NCBI RefSeq assembly: GCF_029029525.1
Contig: NZ_JAKJSC010000009.1
Location: forward strand, 80,289 to 144,288
From: Labilibaculum sp. DW002
GTDB taxonomy: Bacteria; Bacteroidota; Bacteroidia; Bacteroidales; Marinifilaceae
Direction: 5' to 3'
DNA: 64,000 nucleotides
Part shown: positions 35,329-44,320 of the stretch, piece by piece
Position numbering within the stretch: position 1 is the stretch's first letter
How the letters are laid out: every line of letters begins with the position of its first letter
Program-made: the position numbers and the translations under genes
Notes under the pieces: model-generated
Database searches by the model: none
Told to the model about the DNA's origin: nothing
The model's input: the letters and a program-made list of their open reading frames with translations, nothing else

Positions 35329-35700
35329 ATGAGAAGAATACAGGAGAAAGAAAGAATAGCATACTGCGGGATTAATTGTTCAACATGTCCTGCTTATGTT
35401 GCAACTCAAAAAGGGCAAGAAAAGGTTCGTATAAAGATCGCAGAGCTTTGGTCAGACCAAGATCATCATTACGATGCTTGCGAAATTACATGCAAAGGAT
35501 GTCACGAACCTTGGGGCAAAAAATTTCGCCATTGCCAAGAATGCCAAGTAAGAGCTTGTGCACGTGAGAAACTTTATGACACATGTGCCGAATGTGCTGA
35601 TTATCCTTGTAATAAATTGGAAGATCTATTTCAGAGATTGGATAAGAAAATTACAAGGATTAATTTAGACAATTTAAATCGACAAAATAAGGCTGGATAA
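35329..35700 (+). CDS. DUF3795 Cys-rich protein
   Basis: The 123-residue protein starts close to the family motif AYCGINCSTCPAYVATQKG (residues 11-29) and has further Cys groups, CEITCKGCHEP, CQECQVRACA and CAECADYPCNKL. This pattern defines DUF3795, small cytoplasmic proteins that probably bind zinc or an FeS cluster; no role is known. The upstream ATG at 35298 is in a different frame that stops after 25 codons, so I keep 35329. The terminator hairpin overlaps the stop codon. Confidence 0.8.
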   Translation: MRRIQEKERIAYCGINCSTCPAYVATQKGQEKVRIKIAELWSDQDHHYDACEITCKGCHEPWGKKFRHCQECQVRACAREKLYDTCAECADYPCNKLEDLFQRLDKKITRINLDNLNRQNKAG

Positions 35701-35713
35701 TCCAGCTTTTTTT
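35689..35713 (+). terminator. Terminator overlapping the DUF3795 stop codon
   Basis: Inverted repeat GCTGG / CCAGC around ATAAT, extended by flanking A and T runs; the TAA stop lies in the loop. Confidence 0.75.
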
Positions 35714-35718
35714 CTGCA

Positions 35719-36231
35719 TTAAAAAATGGGGAGGTTTATAGCAAGTGTTCTAATTTGAAAAGCATGTGCTAAACATTTCTCGACTATTTTATAATTCGAA
35801 ATAGGCTTTAAAACCGCAACCTCAATTGGTTTATTTTGTTCATGAAAATACCAAGAACGATGATGACCATCATGCACAATAAAACGCACTTTTTTCTCTT
35901 GAAATAAATCCCAAACGATAATAGGCGGAAACTCCTCTCCTTTTTCCTCTATATAATCATGAGCAGCATACACCATGTTAATCTTTTCCTGCTCTAGTTG
36001 GGTTTGACTTGCCCAAAGTAAGGCTGGAGAAAACATTCTTGGTGGATTAACTTTTACATGTTTAGGATTAAGTCTGAATTGGAAACAAGCCAAATTACAT
36101 AAATTAGCCGTTGTATTGCCTTCAACCCAATGAGTTCTCCCTAAAAATGCTTGATATCCTCTTTCTCTTTCCTCTAGGTTATTAGAAAGTAATAGTTTCG
36201 TTATTTCAACAGGAGATTTAATCTGCATCAT
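35719..36231 (-). CDS. ParB/sulfiredoxin-fold-like protein
   Basis: The 170-residue protein has a central stretch PPIIVWDLFQEKKVRFIVHD followed by GHHRSWYFHEQNKPIEVAVL (residues 101-140), which matches the ParB N-domain/sulfiredoxin pattern in which Asp-Gly-His-His-Arg forms a nucleotide-binding loop. The rest has no clear match, and there is no DNA-binding domain, so it is not a partition protein. ParB-fold stand-alone proteins can be kinases, nucleases or CTP-binding proteins. It is monocistronic and converges with the DUF3795 gene. Function is open. Confidence 0.6.
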   Translation of the reverse strand: MMQIKSPVEITKLLLSNNLEERERGYQAFLGRTHWVEGNTTANLCNLACFQFRLNPKHVKVNPPRMFSPALLWASQTQLEQEKINMVYAAHDYIEEKGEEFPPIIVWDLFQEKKVRFIVHDGHHRSWYFHEQNKPIEVAVLKPISNYKIVEKCLAHAFQIRTLAINLPIF

Positions 36232-36282
36232 AAGGCATCCTTTTATCCTAAAGTTACGAAATGCGCTAGACGAAATAAAATT

Positions 36283-37632
36283 TCAAAATTGCAGTGAAAA
36301 CTCAGTTAATCTATTCGGTTTTGATCTCACTGACATGGTTCCTCCATGCAATCGAAGAATCTGTCTTGACAAGTTTAAGCCAATACCCGATCCATTTTCC
36401 TTTGTTGTAAAAAAAGGTGTAAAAACATTCTCGATCAACTCGTCAGAAATTCCAGCACCATTATCTCGTACAATAATGAAATTAACTGGATTAGCTTCTC
36501 CCGTTGATATGGATAAACTTTTAGATTCCGTACCCTTCAATGCCTCGATCGAATTTCTAATTAAATTAATTAGGACTTGAGTAATCAGCTTTTCATCAGC
36601 AATCAATTCTTGCTCCTTGTCTTGCAGGTGATATGTGAAATCAATATTTTCTAATTTAAACTCCTCGGCAAATAGGGTTTCAATGTGGAGAAACAATTTT
36701 TCAACCGAAATTAACTCGAAATGTGGCTTGGGTAGTTGTGTTAAGTTCTTGTATTCATCTACAAATGCCATTAAACCTTTGCTCCTTTTACGAATTGTTT
36801 GCAAGCCCATTAAAGTATTCGAAATGGCTCCTTCACTTAATGCTTCCTTACATGGCTGATCACCATTCTTCTCGTACAATTCGATTAAACTGCCAGAAAG
36901 CATGGAGATCGGACTCACGGAGTTTAAAATTTCGTGTGCAAAAACACGAATAAGCCTATGCATGGCGTCCATTTCACCTTTGTCAATTGCATTTTTGATA
37001 TCCTGAAAAGCAACTACTTTGAGCTGCTCATTCTCTAACCTAAAGTCGACAGACTTAACTGCTAATTTCAAAATACGATTTTTCACCAAGTACTTTCCCA
37101 ATTTTTGCCTTCCAGATTTAATGCGATTTAAAAAATCTGGAAATGACTTCTCAATTGATTCCAGCTCACTAATATTTGCAAAATCTTTTACCAAAAAAAG
37201 CTCTTTAAAAGCATTGTTACAAAGCTTCACATCCCCTTTGTGATCGAATGCAAGCAAACCAATTCCAACAAGATCTAAAGTATGCTGAAAAAAGACAAAA
37301 TCTTTTTCCTTCTCTATTTTCACTTTGCCAAAAGCATTTATAATTCCATTGAAGCTCTGGTGTAAATTCTGAAAAGCTTTCTCATTTTGATGCTCATTAA
37401 AAACTAGGGAAGCATCTTGGTATTGAAAAGCATTAAAAAAACGAGCTAAATCTCGGTTGGTTTTATTGATATAGTAGATCAAGTATACCATTTGCAAAAT
37501 CCACAAAGCGGCCAAGCTATAGGTTGTAACGACCATATAATCTTTCGATTGCACAAGCAAAAACAGAACGGGTGTAATAGCCAGAAGAATAACTTGGACT
37601 ATGATCCAAATGTAGAATTTTTTATAAATCAT
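36283..37632 (-). CDS. Sensor histidine kinase (NtrY/AtoS-like)
   Basis: The 449-residue protein has two N-terminal membrane helices (about residues 7-27 and 33-54) with almost no periplasmic loop, a PAS-like region (residues 110-210, LVGIGLLAFDHKGDVKLCNN), a HisKA domain with His233 in VFAHEILNSVSP, and a HATPase ending FTTKENGSGIGLNLSRQIL. With the small external part, it may sense a signal within the membrane, such as envelope stress. Its start overlaps the end of the regulator gene by 11 bases, so they are one operon and a cognate pair. Confidence 0.93.
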   Translation of the reverse strand: MIYKKFYIWIIVQVILLAITPVLFLLVQSKDYMVVTTYSLAALWILQMVYLIYYINKTNRDLARFFNAFQYQDASLVFNEHQNEKAFQNLHQSFNGIINAFGKVKIEKEKDFVFFQHTLDLVGIGLLAFDHKGDVKLCNNAFKELFLVKDFANISELESIEKSFPDFLNRIKSGRQKLGKYLVKNRILKLAVKSVDFRLENEQLKVVAFQDIKNAIDKGEMDAMHRLIRVFAHEILNSVSPISMLSGSLIELYEKNGDQPCKEALSEGAISNTLMGLQTIRKRSKGLMAFVDEYKNLTQLPKPHFELISVEKLFLHIETLFAEEFKLENIDFTYHLQDKEQELIADEKLITQVLINLIRNSIEALKGTESKSLSISTGEANPVNFIIVRDNGAGISDELIENVFTPFFTTKENGSGIGLNLSRQILRLHGGTMSVRSKPNRLTEFSLQF

Positions 37633-38992
37633 ACCTTTTTAATTTATCGTACAAAGTAGACCGGTTTATTCCTAACTCCTTCGCCGCAAGACTCATATTC
37701 CCACCAGTATGCTTAATTGCTTTCTCTATTAGAAACTTTTCATTCTCATTTAAATTCAAACTTTCAACAATTTTTTTCGAAATCTGATTGTCATCACCAA
37801 TCAAAACATCCGTAGCTCCCACTTTATTTGTATCGGCAAGAATAACTGATTTTTCAATCACATGTTCCAATTCACGAATGTTTCCAGGCCATGAATATTG
37901 ACCCATTTTTTTGAGTGCTGACTTATCGAAAGTCAATTCTTCTCTCTTGTATAATTTAGCATATTTATTCAAGAAAAAATCAACCAATTCGGGTATATCT
38001 TCAGATCTATCCTTAAGCGATGGTATATCGATAACAATGGTATTCAAACGATACAGCAAATCTTCTCGAAACAAACCATCAGCAACCATTTGAAAGAGAT
38101 TGCTATTGGTAGCGACCACAATTCGAACATCAACATTGATTGGGCTGTTACCTCCTAAAGGTATTATTTGCTTGTTTTGAATCGCCGTTAGCAATTTCGC
38201 CTGCAAATTTAACGGTATATTCCCTATTTCATCTAAAAATAAGCTTCCTCCAGATGCCAATTCAAACCTTCCTATTCGATCCTCTTTGGCATCGGTAAAA
38301 GCACCTTTTTTTGAACCGAAAAGTTCACTTTCAAACAAGCTTTCACTTAAAGATCCAAGATCTACACTCACAAAAACTTCGTCTTTTCGAGTAGATTGCA
38401 AATGTATTTCTCGTGCAATTAATTCTTTTCCAGTACCGTTCTCCCCAATAATTAGAACATTCGCATCCGTTTTCGCAACCTTATCCACCGTTCTAAAAAC
38501 TTGTGTCATGGCTTCAGATTCACCTTTTACAAAGTTGATATTCTTATTGATCTGATGATTGATCTGCTTCTGTTTCTCCTTCAGACCTTTCACTTCTAGT
38601 TTCGATTTTCGCAACTTAACAGCTGACAAAAGCGTCGATAGTATTTTACTCTCATCCCAAGATTTCTGAATAAAATCAACCGCTCCTTCTTTCATGGCTT
38701 TCACGGCCAATTCAACATCTCCATAAGCAGTAATTAAAATCACGCAGGCATTCGAATCAAATTCCAAAATTCGATTCATCCAATACAAACCTTCATTGCC
38801 TGAATTAACACCTGCCTTAAAATTCATATCCAATAAATAAACATCATACTCCTGTTCTTCCAGTTTTGATAGCAACAAGTTTGGATTTTTTATGGTGTCT
38901 ATTTTTTCGAAGTGAGTGTTAAGAAATAATTGCAATGCGAACAAAAGCTCTGCATTGTCATCAATTATTAAAAGCCTTCCTTTTCCTGCCAT
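37622..38992 (-). CDS. Sigma-54-dependent response regulator (NtrC family)
   Basis: The 456-residue protein has a receiver domain with phospho-acceptor Asp55 in YLLDMNF, an AAA+ domain with Walker A GENGTGKE (residues 183-190), the sigma-54 contact motif in the variant form GAFTDA (residues 230-235) instead of GAFTGA, and FLDEIGNIPLNLQAKLL, and a Fis-type helix-turn-helix (NMSLAAKELGINRSTLYDKL) at the C-terminus. It should activate RpoN-dependent promoters after phosphorylation by the coupled kinase. The likely target is the divergent ABC exporter, whose start region has a sigma-54-type promoter and an inverted repeat. Confidence 0.95.
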   Translation of the reverse strand: MAGKGRLLIIDDNAELLFALQLFLNTHFEKIDTIKNPNLLLSKLEEQEYDVYLLDMNFKAGVNSGNEGLYWMNRILEFDSNACVILITAYGDVELAVKAMKEGAVDFIQKSWDESKILSTLLSAVKLRKSKLEVKGLKEKQKQINHQINKNINFVKGESEAMTQVFRTVDKVAKTDANVLIIGENGTGKELIAREIHLQSTRKDEVFVSVDLGSLSESLFESELFGSKKGAFTDAKEDRIGRFELASGGSLFLDEIGNIPLNLQAKLLTAIQNKQIIPLGGNSPINVDVRIVVATNSNLFQMVADGLFREDLLYRLNTIVIDIPSLKDRSEDIPELVDFFLNKYAKLYKREELTFDKSALKKMGQYSWPGNIRELEHVIEKSVILADTNKVGATDVLIGDDNQISKKIVESLNLNENEKFLIEKAIKHTGGNMSLAAKELGINRSTLYDKLKRYDL

Positions 38993-39052
38993 TCTTATCA
39001 GATTTAAATTCCTAAGTGAATGTAATCATATTGTTGTAATTATCGACATACA

Positions 39053-39071
39053 GTGTCGGAAAATCCAACAC
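39053..39071. promoter_or_regulatory. Candidate binding site of the NtrC-type regulator
   Basis: GTGTCGGA-AAA-TCCAACAC is an inverted repeat with 8-base arms and one mismatch, about 70 bp upstream of the sigma-54-type promoter. It overlaps a second short repeat, CGACA-N5-TGTCG (39044-39058). Confidence 0.6.
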
Positions 39072-39121
39072 TTAAAACACCCAATCACTCCTAACCCATT
39101 GATCTTATGAAGCTTTATTCT

Positions 39122-39138
39122 TTGGCACAATACTTGGC
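39122..39138 (+). promoter_or_regulatory. Sigma-54-type promoter of the ABC exporter operon
   Basis: TTGGCACAATACTTGGCT matches the -24/-12 pattern TTGGCAC-N5-TTGC except that the -12 GC is GG; the spacing of ten bases between GG and GG is right. The predicted start lies about 20 bases before the ATG of the ATPase gene. Confidence 0.65.
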
Positions 39139-39170
39139 TAAATGGTACCGAACCAAAATCACAATAGATA

Positions 39171-39875
39171 ATGATTGTTACAAAAGACTTAGCCAAAATA
39201 TTCAGAACTGAAGAAATTGAAACCTCTGCATTAAAAGAGGTTAATATCCACATAAAAAAAGGAGAATTTGTTGCGATCATGGGGCCGTCTGGATGCGGAA
39301 AATCAACCCTTTTAAACATTATTGGACTACTGGATAACCCGAGTTCGGGTCATTATATTTTTAACGATAATGATTTAACGATGCACAGCGAAAAGCAGCG
39401 AACAAAACACAGAAAAGGAAATATAGGTTTCATTTTTCAAAGTTTCAACTTAATTGACGAGCTAAGTGTTTTTGAAAATGTAGAACTCCCTTTAATCTAT
39501 ATGGGTTTGTCAAAATCAATAAGAAAAAAAGAAGTTGATCTGGTCCTAAACCGAATGAATATTGCGCACAGAGCAATGCACTACCCTCAACAATTGTCGG
39601 GAGGACAACAACAAAGAGTTGCAATAGCCCGAGCTGTTGTAAGCAAACCAAAGTTAATACTTGCCGATGAGCCGACAGGAAATCTTGATTCGATTAATGG
39701 TAGTGAAGTAATGCAATTGTTATCGGAATTACATGATGAAGGAACTACAATTGTAATGGTTACTCATTCTCAAAAAGATTCGGAATATGCTGATCGAGTA
39801 ATCAATTTGTTCGATGGTAAAATTGTATCGGAGAATAAAAGGGAACAAAAAACACGTGTTTTGCAATCTTCATAA
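39171..39875 (+). CDS. ABC transporter ATP-binding protein (MacB/LolD type)
   Basis: The 234-residue ATPase has Walker A GPSGCGKSTLL near residues 38-48, the signature LSGGQQQRVAIARA near residues 142-155 and Walker B LILADEPTGN. It is most like the MacB/LolD/FtsE-type mechanotransmission group, which pair with FtsX-fold permeases, as does the next gene. It would power export of a peptide, lipoprotein or antimicrobial compound, or respond to envelope stress. Its promoter region has sigma-54 and enhancer-type sites, and the regulator is divergent. It precedes the permease by 45 bp. Confidence 0.93.
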   Translation: MIVTKDLAKIFRTEEIETSALKEVNIHIKKGEFVAIMGPSGCGKSTLLNIIGLLDNPSSGHYIFNDNDLTMHSEKQRTKHRKGNIGFIFQSFNLIDELSVFENVELPLIYMGLSKSIRKKEVDLVLNRMNIAHRAMHYPQQLSGGQQQRVAIARAVVSKPKLILADEPTGNLDSINGSEVMQLLSELHDEGTTIVMVTHSQKDSEYADRVINLFDGKIVSENKREQKTRVLQSS

Positions 39876-39920
39876 TCATAAAAACTAAGTACATTTAATC
39901 GCCCAAATAAAATTAACAAT

Positions 39921-42290
39921 ATGCTTTGGTACAAGCTTAAATTATCGCTTAGGAGTTTAGCGAATGATAAAATAAACTCCATTATAAATATTTTTGGATT
40001 AGCTATTGGAATGGCTGCTGTAATTCTTATTTCCATTTACGTACAGCATGAATTGAGCTACGATAAATTCAATACTAAACACGAAAGAATTTTTAAGCTG
40101 ATATCATTGTTAGATGATACAGGCAAAGATTTAACTCCTTACGAAATTGGACTTCGACTAACGAATGAAAATTTTTCTAATGAAATCCCAGAAATTGAAG
40201 AAATCACTCAAATATTAAGAGGATATAGACAAAATGCAAAGGTTGGGGATAAAAATTTCACTCAAATCAAATGTATTTATGTTGATACAAATTTCCATAG
40301 AGTTTTTAGTCTAAAACCAATATCAGGACGAACCACACATTTACTTTCAAACCCGAATGAGTTTGTCATTAATAAATCCACTGCATTAAAGCTATTTGGA
40401 ACGACCAATGCAGGAGGGAAAGAGTTCGAAATGTTTGGTAATTTATACACTGTAAGTGCTGTTGTCGAAGACATTCCTTTAACTTCTAGCTACGATTTCG
40501 ACATGTTATTACCCTTCTCTGGGTTCCCTAGGCAAGCTGGGCATCGGAGCCTTGAATACTATACCTACATACTTTTAAAGCAAGATATCAATAAGGAAGA
40601 TGCACTTCTAAAAATAGAAAATAAGTACAGCAAAATGCTCGATGATGCTTTTGGTTACTATGGTGAAAAAACTGGATCATATGTACAAACCTTAAAAGAT
40701 GTTCATTTACGATCTGATTACAATCCTGAATTCAAGGAAGCTGGAAACATAAATACAATCTATGTTCATATTCTTTTAGCCATATTAATATTGCTGATTG
40801 CAATTATCAATTTCATCAATATTATAACCGTTCAATACGACAATAAGTTGAATCAAATTGGCATAAAAAAGGCAATTGGTGCAGAACGAAACGATTTAAT
40901 TAAAGATTTTTTAGGTCGAACGATTCTAATGTCTTCCATTGCGCTCCTTTTTGGCTTGATTATTTCTGAAACTTTGATGCCATTTTTTGGAAATTTAATG
41001 AATCGAGAATTAAAAATTGAATATCTCTCCAACCCACTACTTTTTATTGGACTACCCTTTATGGCAATTTTAGTTGGCCTCATCTCTGGTTTGTACCCAG
41101 CAATCACCATTACAAAGTACACACCAGCTGCAATAATTAAAGGTACGCTGCAAAATAATCAAAACAACAATCTATTGTCGCGCGCATTAGTCATTTTTCA
41201 ATTCACAGCTTCTTTTGTTTTGCTAACTGCTATTCTCATATCACAAGACCAAATTAACTACATGAAAAATGTAGACTTAGGTGTAGAAACAGAACAAGTT
41301 ATTGCCATCAATAATTTGAGTAAAACACAAAGAATAGCCTATTCTTCTATCAAAGATGAATTGTTGAAAATTCCTGAAGTCTCCCTTGTTAGTGCAAGCC
41401 TGCATATGCCAGGAGGTGGAGCAAGTGGCCAAATATTCCGACTATATGGCACAGATGTGGAAGCAACAAAAAACTATGATGAATATCGTGTGAGACCCGA
41501 TTATTTTAAAACGCTTGGAATAAAATTCTTAGAGGGACATGAGTTTACTGAGAATCAAGTTGACAGTTGCAAAAGTATTATTTTAAATGAAGCTGCGGCT
41601 AAAAGTTTGGGAATTGATGATCCTTTAGGTCAATTTGTTTGGTTTCATGAAGATAAATATGAGATTCAAGGCATTGTTAAAGATTTCCATTACTCTTCTT
41701 TACGAGAAGAAATAGCTCCCTTAATGTTTTCTTGTTTTAGTCACAATCTAAACATACAATTTGTACTTCTAAAAGTTAAGACTAGAAATATGACAGATTT
41801 ACTCGTAAAAATCAAAGATCAATTTAAAACGATTGATCCTGAAAGAGTGAATTATCATTTATTTATTGATGATATTTTTCGAAATAAATATCATCAAGAA
41901 GAAAGATCGCAAACGCTTACTACCTTTTCATCTATTTTATCAATTTTATTAGCCTTACTTGGCTTATACTCTCTTACCTTATTCATGGTTCAGAAGCGAA
42001 CCAAAGAAATTGGTATTAGAAAGGTAACTGGAGCAAGTATAATCCAAATTACTTCTCTTTTATTCTCGACTTTTTTAAAGTGGATAACCATTGCATTCCT
42101 TATTGGAGTACCGATAGCTTGGTACATCATGAATCATTGGCTCCAACAATTTGCTTACCATATCAGCATTACTCCTTTGCCATTTGTATTAGCAGGCTTG
42201 GTAACAGCACTATTTGCCTTGTTGGTTGTTGGTGGGCAAACTTGGAAGGCAGCTAATCAGAATCCCGTTGATTCTTTAAGAAGCGAATAA
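39921..42290 (+). CDS. ABC transporter permease with two FtsX/MacB domains
   Basis: The 789-residue protein has an N-terminal helix (residues 20-40), a periplasmic MacB_PCD domain, three helices with a FtsX domain at about 275-420, a second periplasmic domain, and a second FtsX domain with helices at about 670-780. ELSYDKFNTKHERIFK near the start and QNPVDSLRSE at the end are typical of the Bacteroidota double-FtsX permeases that occur with a LolD-like ATPase. It should work as a dimer or alone with the ATPase of the preceding gene; the substrate is not known. The operon is probably induced by the neighbouring two-component pair. Confidence 0.92.
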   Translation: MLWYKLKLSLRSLANDKINSIINIFGLAIGMAAVILISIYVQHELSYDKFNTKHERIFKLISLLDDTGKDLTPYEIGLRLTNENFSNEIPEIEEITQILRGYRQNAKVGDKNFTQIKCIYVDTNFHRVFSLKPISGRTTHLLSNPNEFVINKSTALKLFGTTNAGGKEFEMFGNLYTVSAVVEDIPLTSSYDFDMLLPFSGFPRQAGHRSLEYYTYILLKQDINKEDALLKIENKYSKMLDDAFGYYGEKTGSYVQTLKDVHLRSDYNPEFKEAGNINTIYVHILLAILILLIAIINFINIITVQYDNKLNQIGIKKAIGAERNDLIKDFLGRTILMSSIALLFGLIISETLMPFFGNLMNRELKIEYLSNPLLFIGLPFMAILVGLISGLYPAITITKYTPAAIIKGTLQNNQNNNLLSRALVIFQFTASFVLLTAILISQDQINYMKNVDLGVETEQVIAINNLSKTQRIAYSSIKDELLKIPEVSLVSASLHMPGGGASGQIFRLYGTDVEATKNYDEYRVRPDYFKTLGIKFLEGHEFTENQVDSCKSIILNEAAAKSLGIDDPLGQFVWFHEDKYEIQGIVKDFHYSSLREEIAPLMFSCFSHNLNIQFVLLKVKTRNMTDLLVKIKDQFKTIDPERVNYHLFIDDIFRNKYHQEERSQTLTTFSSILSILLALLGLYSLTLFMVQKRTKEIGIRKVTGASIIQITSLLFSTFLKWITIAFLIGVPIAWYIMNHWLQQFAYHISITPLPFVLAGLVTALFALLVVGGQTWKAANQNPVDSLRSE

Positions 42291-42308
42291 TTTTAACTTC
42301 ATAAAATA

Positions 42309-42342
42309 ATCCCCGATCTAATATGATTGGGGATATATTTTT
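42309..42342 (+). terminator. Terminator of the ABC exporter operon
   Basis: Stem ATCCCCGATC / GATTGGGGAT with one G-U pair and a modest T-run, 19 bases after the permease stop. Confidence 0.65.
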
Positions 42343-42372
42343 AATGCCATTAAATTTCATAATAGATATCCG

Positions 42373-42750
42373 TTACAAAAGAGAACATGCAACTTTGTAA
42401 ATCGCATCGGTTCGTTGTTTTTCAGGAGCAGAGCTTCCTTTTTTGTAACCAATGTCGCTAAGTCGTAAATGCGTAAAATCAGATAAACCATTCTTCTGCA
42501 TCACAATTTTACCGCAATCCAAATCGCAACCATCAATCATCAATATCTTAGCTCCTTTTACCGACTCAATCATTTTTGGAATACCAGCTCCAACAAAAGC
42601 CAGACACTTCATTTGAGCCACTTTATCCTTATTCATTTTTCTAGCTACCAAATCTGTTAACTCACCTACATCGGCAGCACCAGAGCAAGCAAAAACTACA
42701 TTACTGCTCCTCGCATCACATCCACTAGATTTACTTTCCATGATGTACAT
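42373..42750 (-). CDS. DGC-motif putative zinc-binding protein
   Basis: The 125-residue protein has the motifs of the DGC family (PF08859): FACSGAADVGELTD near residues 19-32, then CLAFVGAGIP and IDGCDLDCGK near residues 73-82, where the Asp-Gly-Cys gives the family its name. The Cys residues are thought to bind zinc. The biochemical role is not established. Start could be Met1 or Met4. It follows the adenylate kinase-like gene by 31 bases on the same strand, so the two may be one operon. Confidence 0.8.
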   Translation of the reverse strand: MYIMESKSSGCDARSSNVVFACSGAADVGELTDLVARKMNKDKVAQMKCLAFVGAGIPKMIESVKGAKILMIDGCDLDCGKIVMQKNGLSDFTHLRLSDIGYKKGSSAPEKQRTDAIYKVACSLL

Positions 42751-42781
42751 TTTTAATAAAATTATTTTCTAACTAAAGTCA

Positions 42782-43951
42782 TTACCTTAAATGCTTTAAT
42801 ACTGATTCTAATTCACTAGATATTCGATCAAAAACAGCATTAAATTCTCCTACTCCATCAATTTTCTTAACTCCATGCAATTGATTGTACTTTTCGATTA
42901 CTGGCACTGTTTTTACTTCATGTTCCTGAAGTCTTTTCACAATTTTAGAGGTATCATTATCGTAGGGCATGCACCGATCAGTTTTACTTCTCTCATCCAA
43001 TCGGCTAATCAATTCTAAGGTTGGCACCTCAATTTCTATAATTTGAGAAATGGAAGAACCATGCTTTTTCAAAAGTCCATCGAGAATATAGGATTGAACC
43101 AATGTTCGCGGAAAGCCCTTAAAAATAAAGCCTTTAACACCATTCGAATTGGCAATCTTTTTTTCAATCAACTGAACAACAATTTCGTCGGGCACTAATT
43201 CTCCATTCTCATACAATTCGATGATTCGCTTGCCAATATCCGATCCAATCTGAATTTCATGATCAAGCATCTGCCCTGTTGCCACATATTCTAGATCGTA
43301 TTTTTTCGCCAAGGCAATTCCTTGCGATCCTCTTCCCGATCCTGGATATCCAAACAATACCAAATTGAAAAGACTCTTGTTTAATTCTTCCTTAATAATT
43401 CCTTGAATATTAGCATTTACTTCCTCAATAGAATCATCTCCCTTTACTTCAAAATAAATTCCTTTGTCTTTATAAAACTGCAGAACAGGCAATGTTTTAT
43501 CATTGTATTCTTTCAAGCGATTACGAATCACCACTTCATTATCGTCTGCTCGGCCTGAAGTCTTTCCTCTGTTGAGCAATCTTTGCACCGAAACTTCTTC
43601 ATCTACTTCTAGACTGATCAAACAATTTAAAGAGGTATTCAATTTGATCATTAATCCCTCTAAAATATAGGCTTGAATATAGGTTCGAGGAAATCCATCG
43701 AAAAGGAATCCATTAGAATCTGGATTCTCCGTAATTGTTTTCTCGATAATCTGGACAATTATTTCATCGGAAACCAATCCTCCCGAAGCAATGATGCTCT
43801 TAGCTTCAAGACCAAGCTTCGTTTCTTCCTTCAATTCTTTCCGCAACAGATCTCCAGTTGAGATATAGAAAAGATTGTATTTGTTTATCAGAAATTCAGA
43901 TTGAGTTCCTTTTCCTGCACCTGGTGGGCCAAATAAAGCAATGTTTAGCAT
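42782..43951 (-). CDS. Tandem adenylate kinase, second domain degenerate
   Basis: The 389-residue protein holds two adenylate kinase domains in a row, about 1-178 and 184-389. Domain 1 is complete: P-loop GPPGAGKGT (residues 8-16), STGDLLRKEL (AMP-binding), FDGFPRT (84-90), and a short LID. Domain 2 has a matching order but altered key residues: GYPGSGRGSQ (191-200) with Arg197 in place of the P-loop Lys, ATGQMLDHE where the AMP-binding Arg is lost, and FKGFPRT. So domain 1 can make ADP from ATP and AMP, and domain 2 may be regulatory or bind another ligand. A normal single-domain adk is not in the window, so whether this is the main enzyme is unknown. It is upstream of the DGC gene. Confidence 0.88.
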   Translation of the reverse strand: MLNIALFGPPGAGKGTQSEFLINKYNLFYISTGDLLRKELKEETKLGLEAKSIIASGGLVSDEIIVQIIEKTITENPDSNGFLFDGFPRTYIQAYILEGLMIKLNTSLNCLISLEVDEEVSVQRLLNRGKTSGRADDNEVVIRNRLKEYNDKTLPVLQFYKDKGIYFEVKGDDSIEEVNANIQGIIKEELNKSLFNLVLFGYPGSGRGSQGIALAKKYDLEYVATGQMLDHEIQIGSDIGKRIIELYENGELVPDEIVVQLIEKKIANSNGVKGFIFKGFPRTLVQSYILDGLLKKHGSSISQIIEIEVPTLELISRLDERSKTDRCMPYDNDTSKIVKRLQEHEVKTVPVIEKYNQLHGVKKIDGVGEFNAVFDRISSELESVLKHLR

Positions 43952-44320
43952 ATGATAAGGTTTTTGAGAATCATTATAACAATAGCAATAAGATACTAAT
44001 AATGTCTTATTGACACATAATAATTACACTTCTAATTTTACCTAAACTCAACTTCTACACAAGGTGAAACGAAAATCAAAATTTGGTCGTATTCAACGAG
44101 TTACGACCGACAAGTATCGATTACTCATTGCAATTTGCAATTAAATCGAATATCTACAAAGCTTCAAATGCCCACAATAAGAACAATTCAGCGGGATTTA
44201 ATAAAAATTGCGAAAAAATAAAATCCAATCATCATAAATAAGAAAGCTTTTAAACAAGCTGACTGACTGGACTTTTAGCTTCCTTTTCCATAAATTATAA
44301 ATACATATAAAACTATCGAT
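43952..44320. other. Intergenic region between adenylate kinase and cytochrome genes
   Basis: This 369-bp divergent gap holds an inverted repeat GGTCGTA-N10-TACGACC (44085-44108) and A/T-rich sequence. I see no gene and no exact -7 element for either side. Confidence 0.5.

Noticed and set aside
35298..35375. 25-codon frame before the DUF3795 gene as its true start
   Set aside because: It is in another frame and stops before the domain; no single-base error is needed to explain the gene from 35329.
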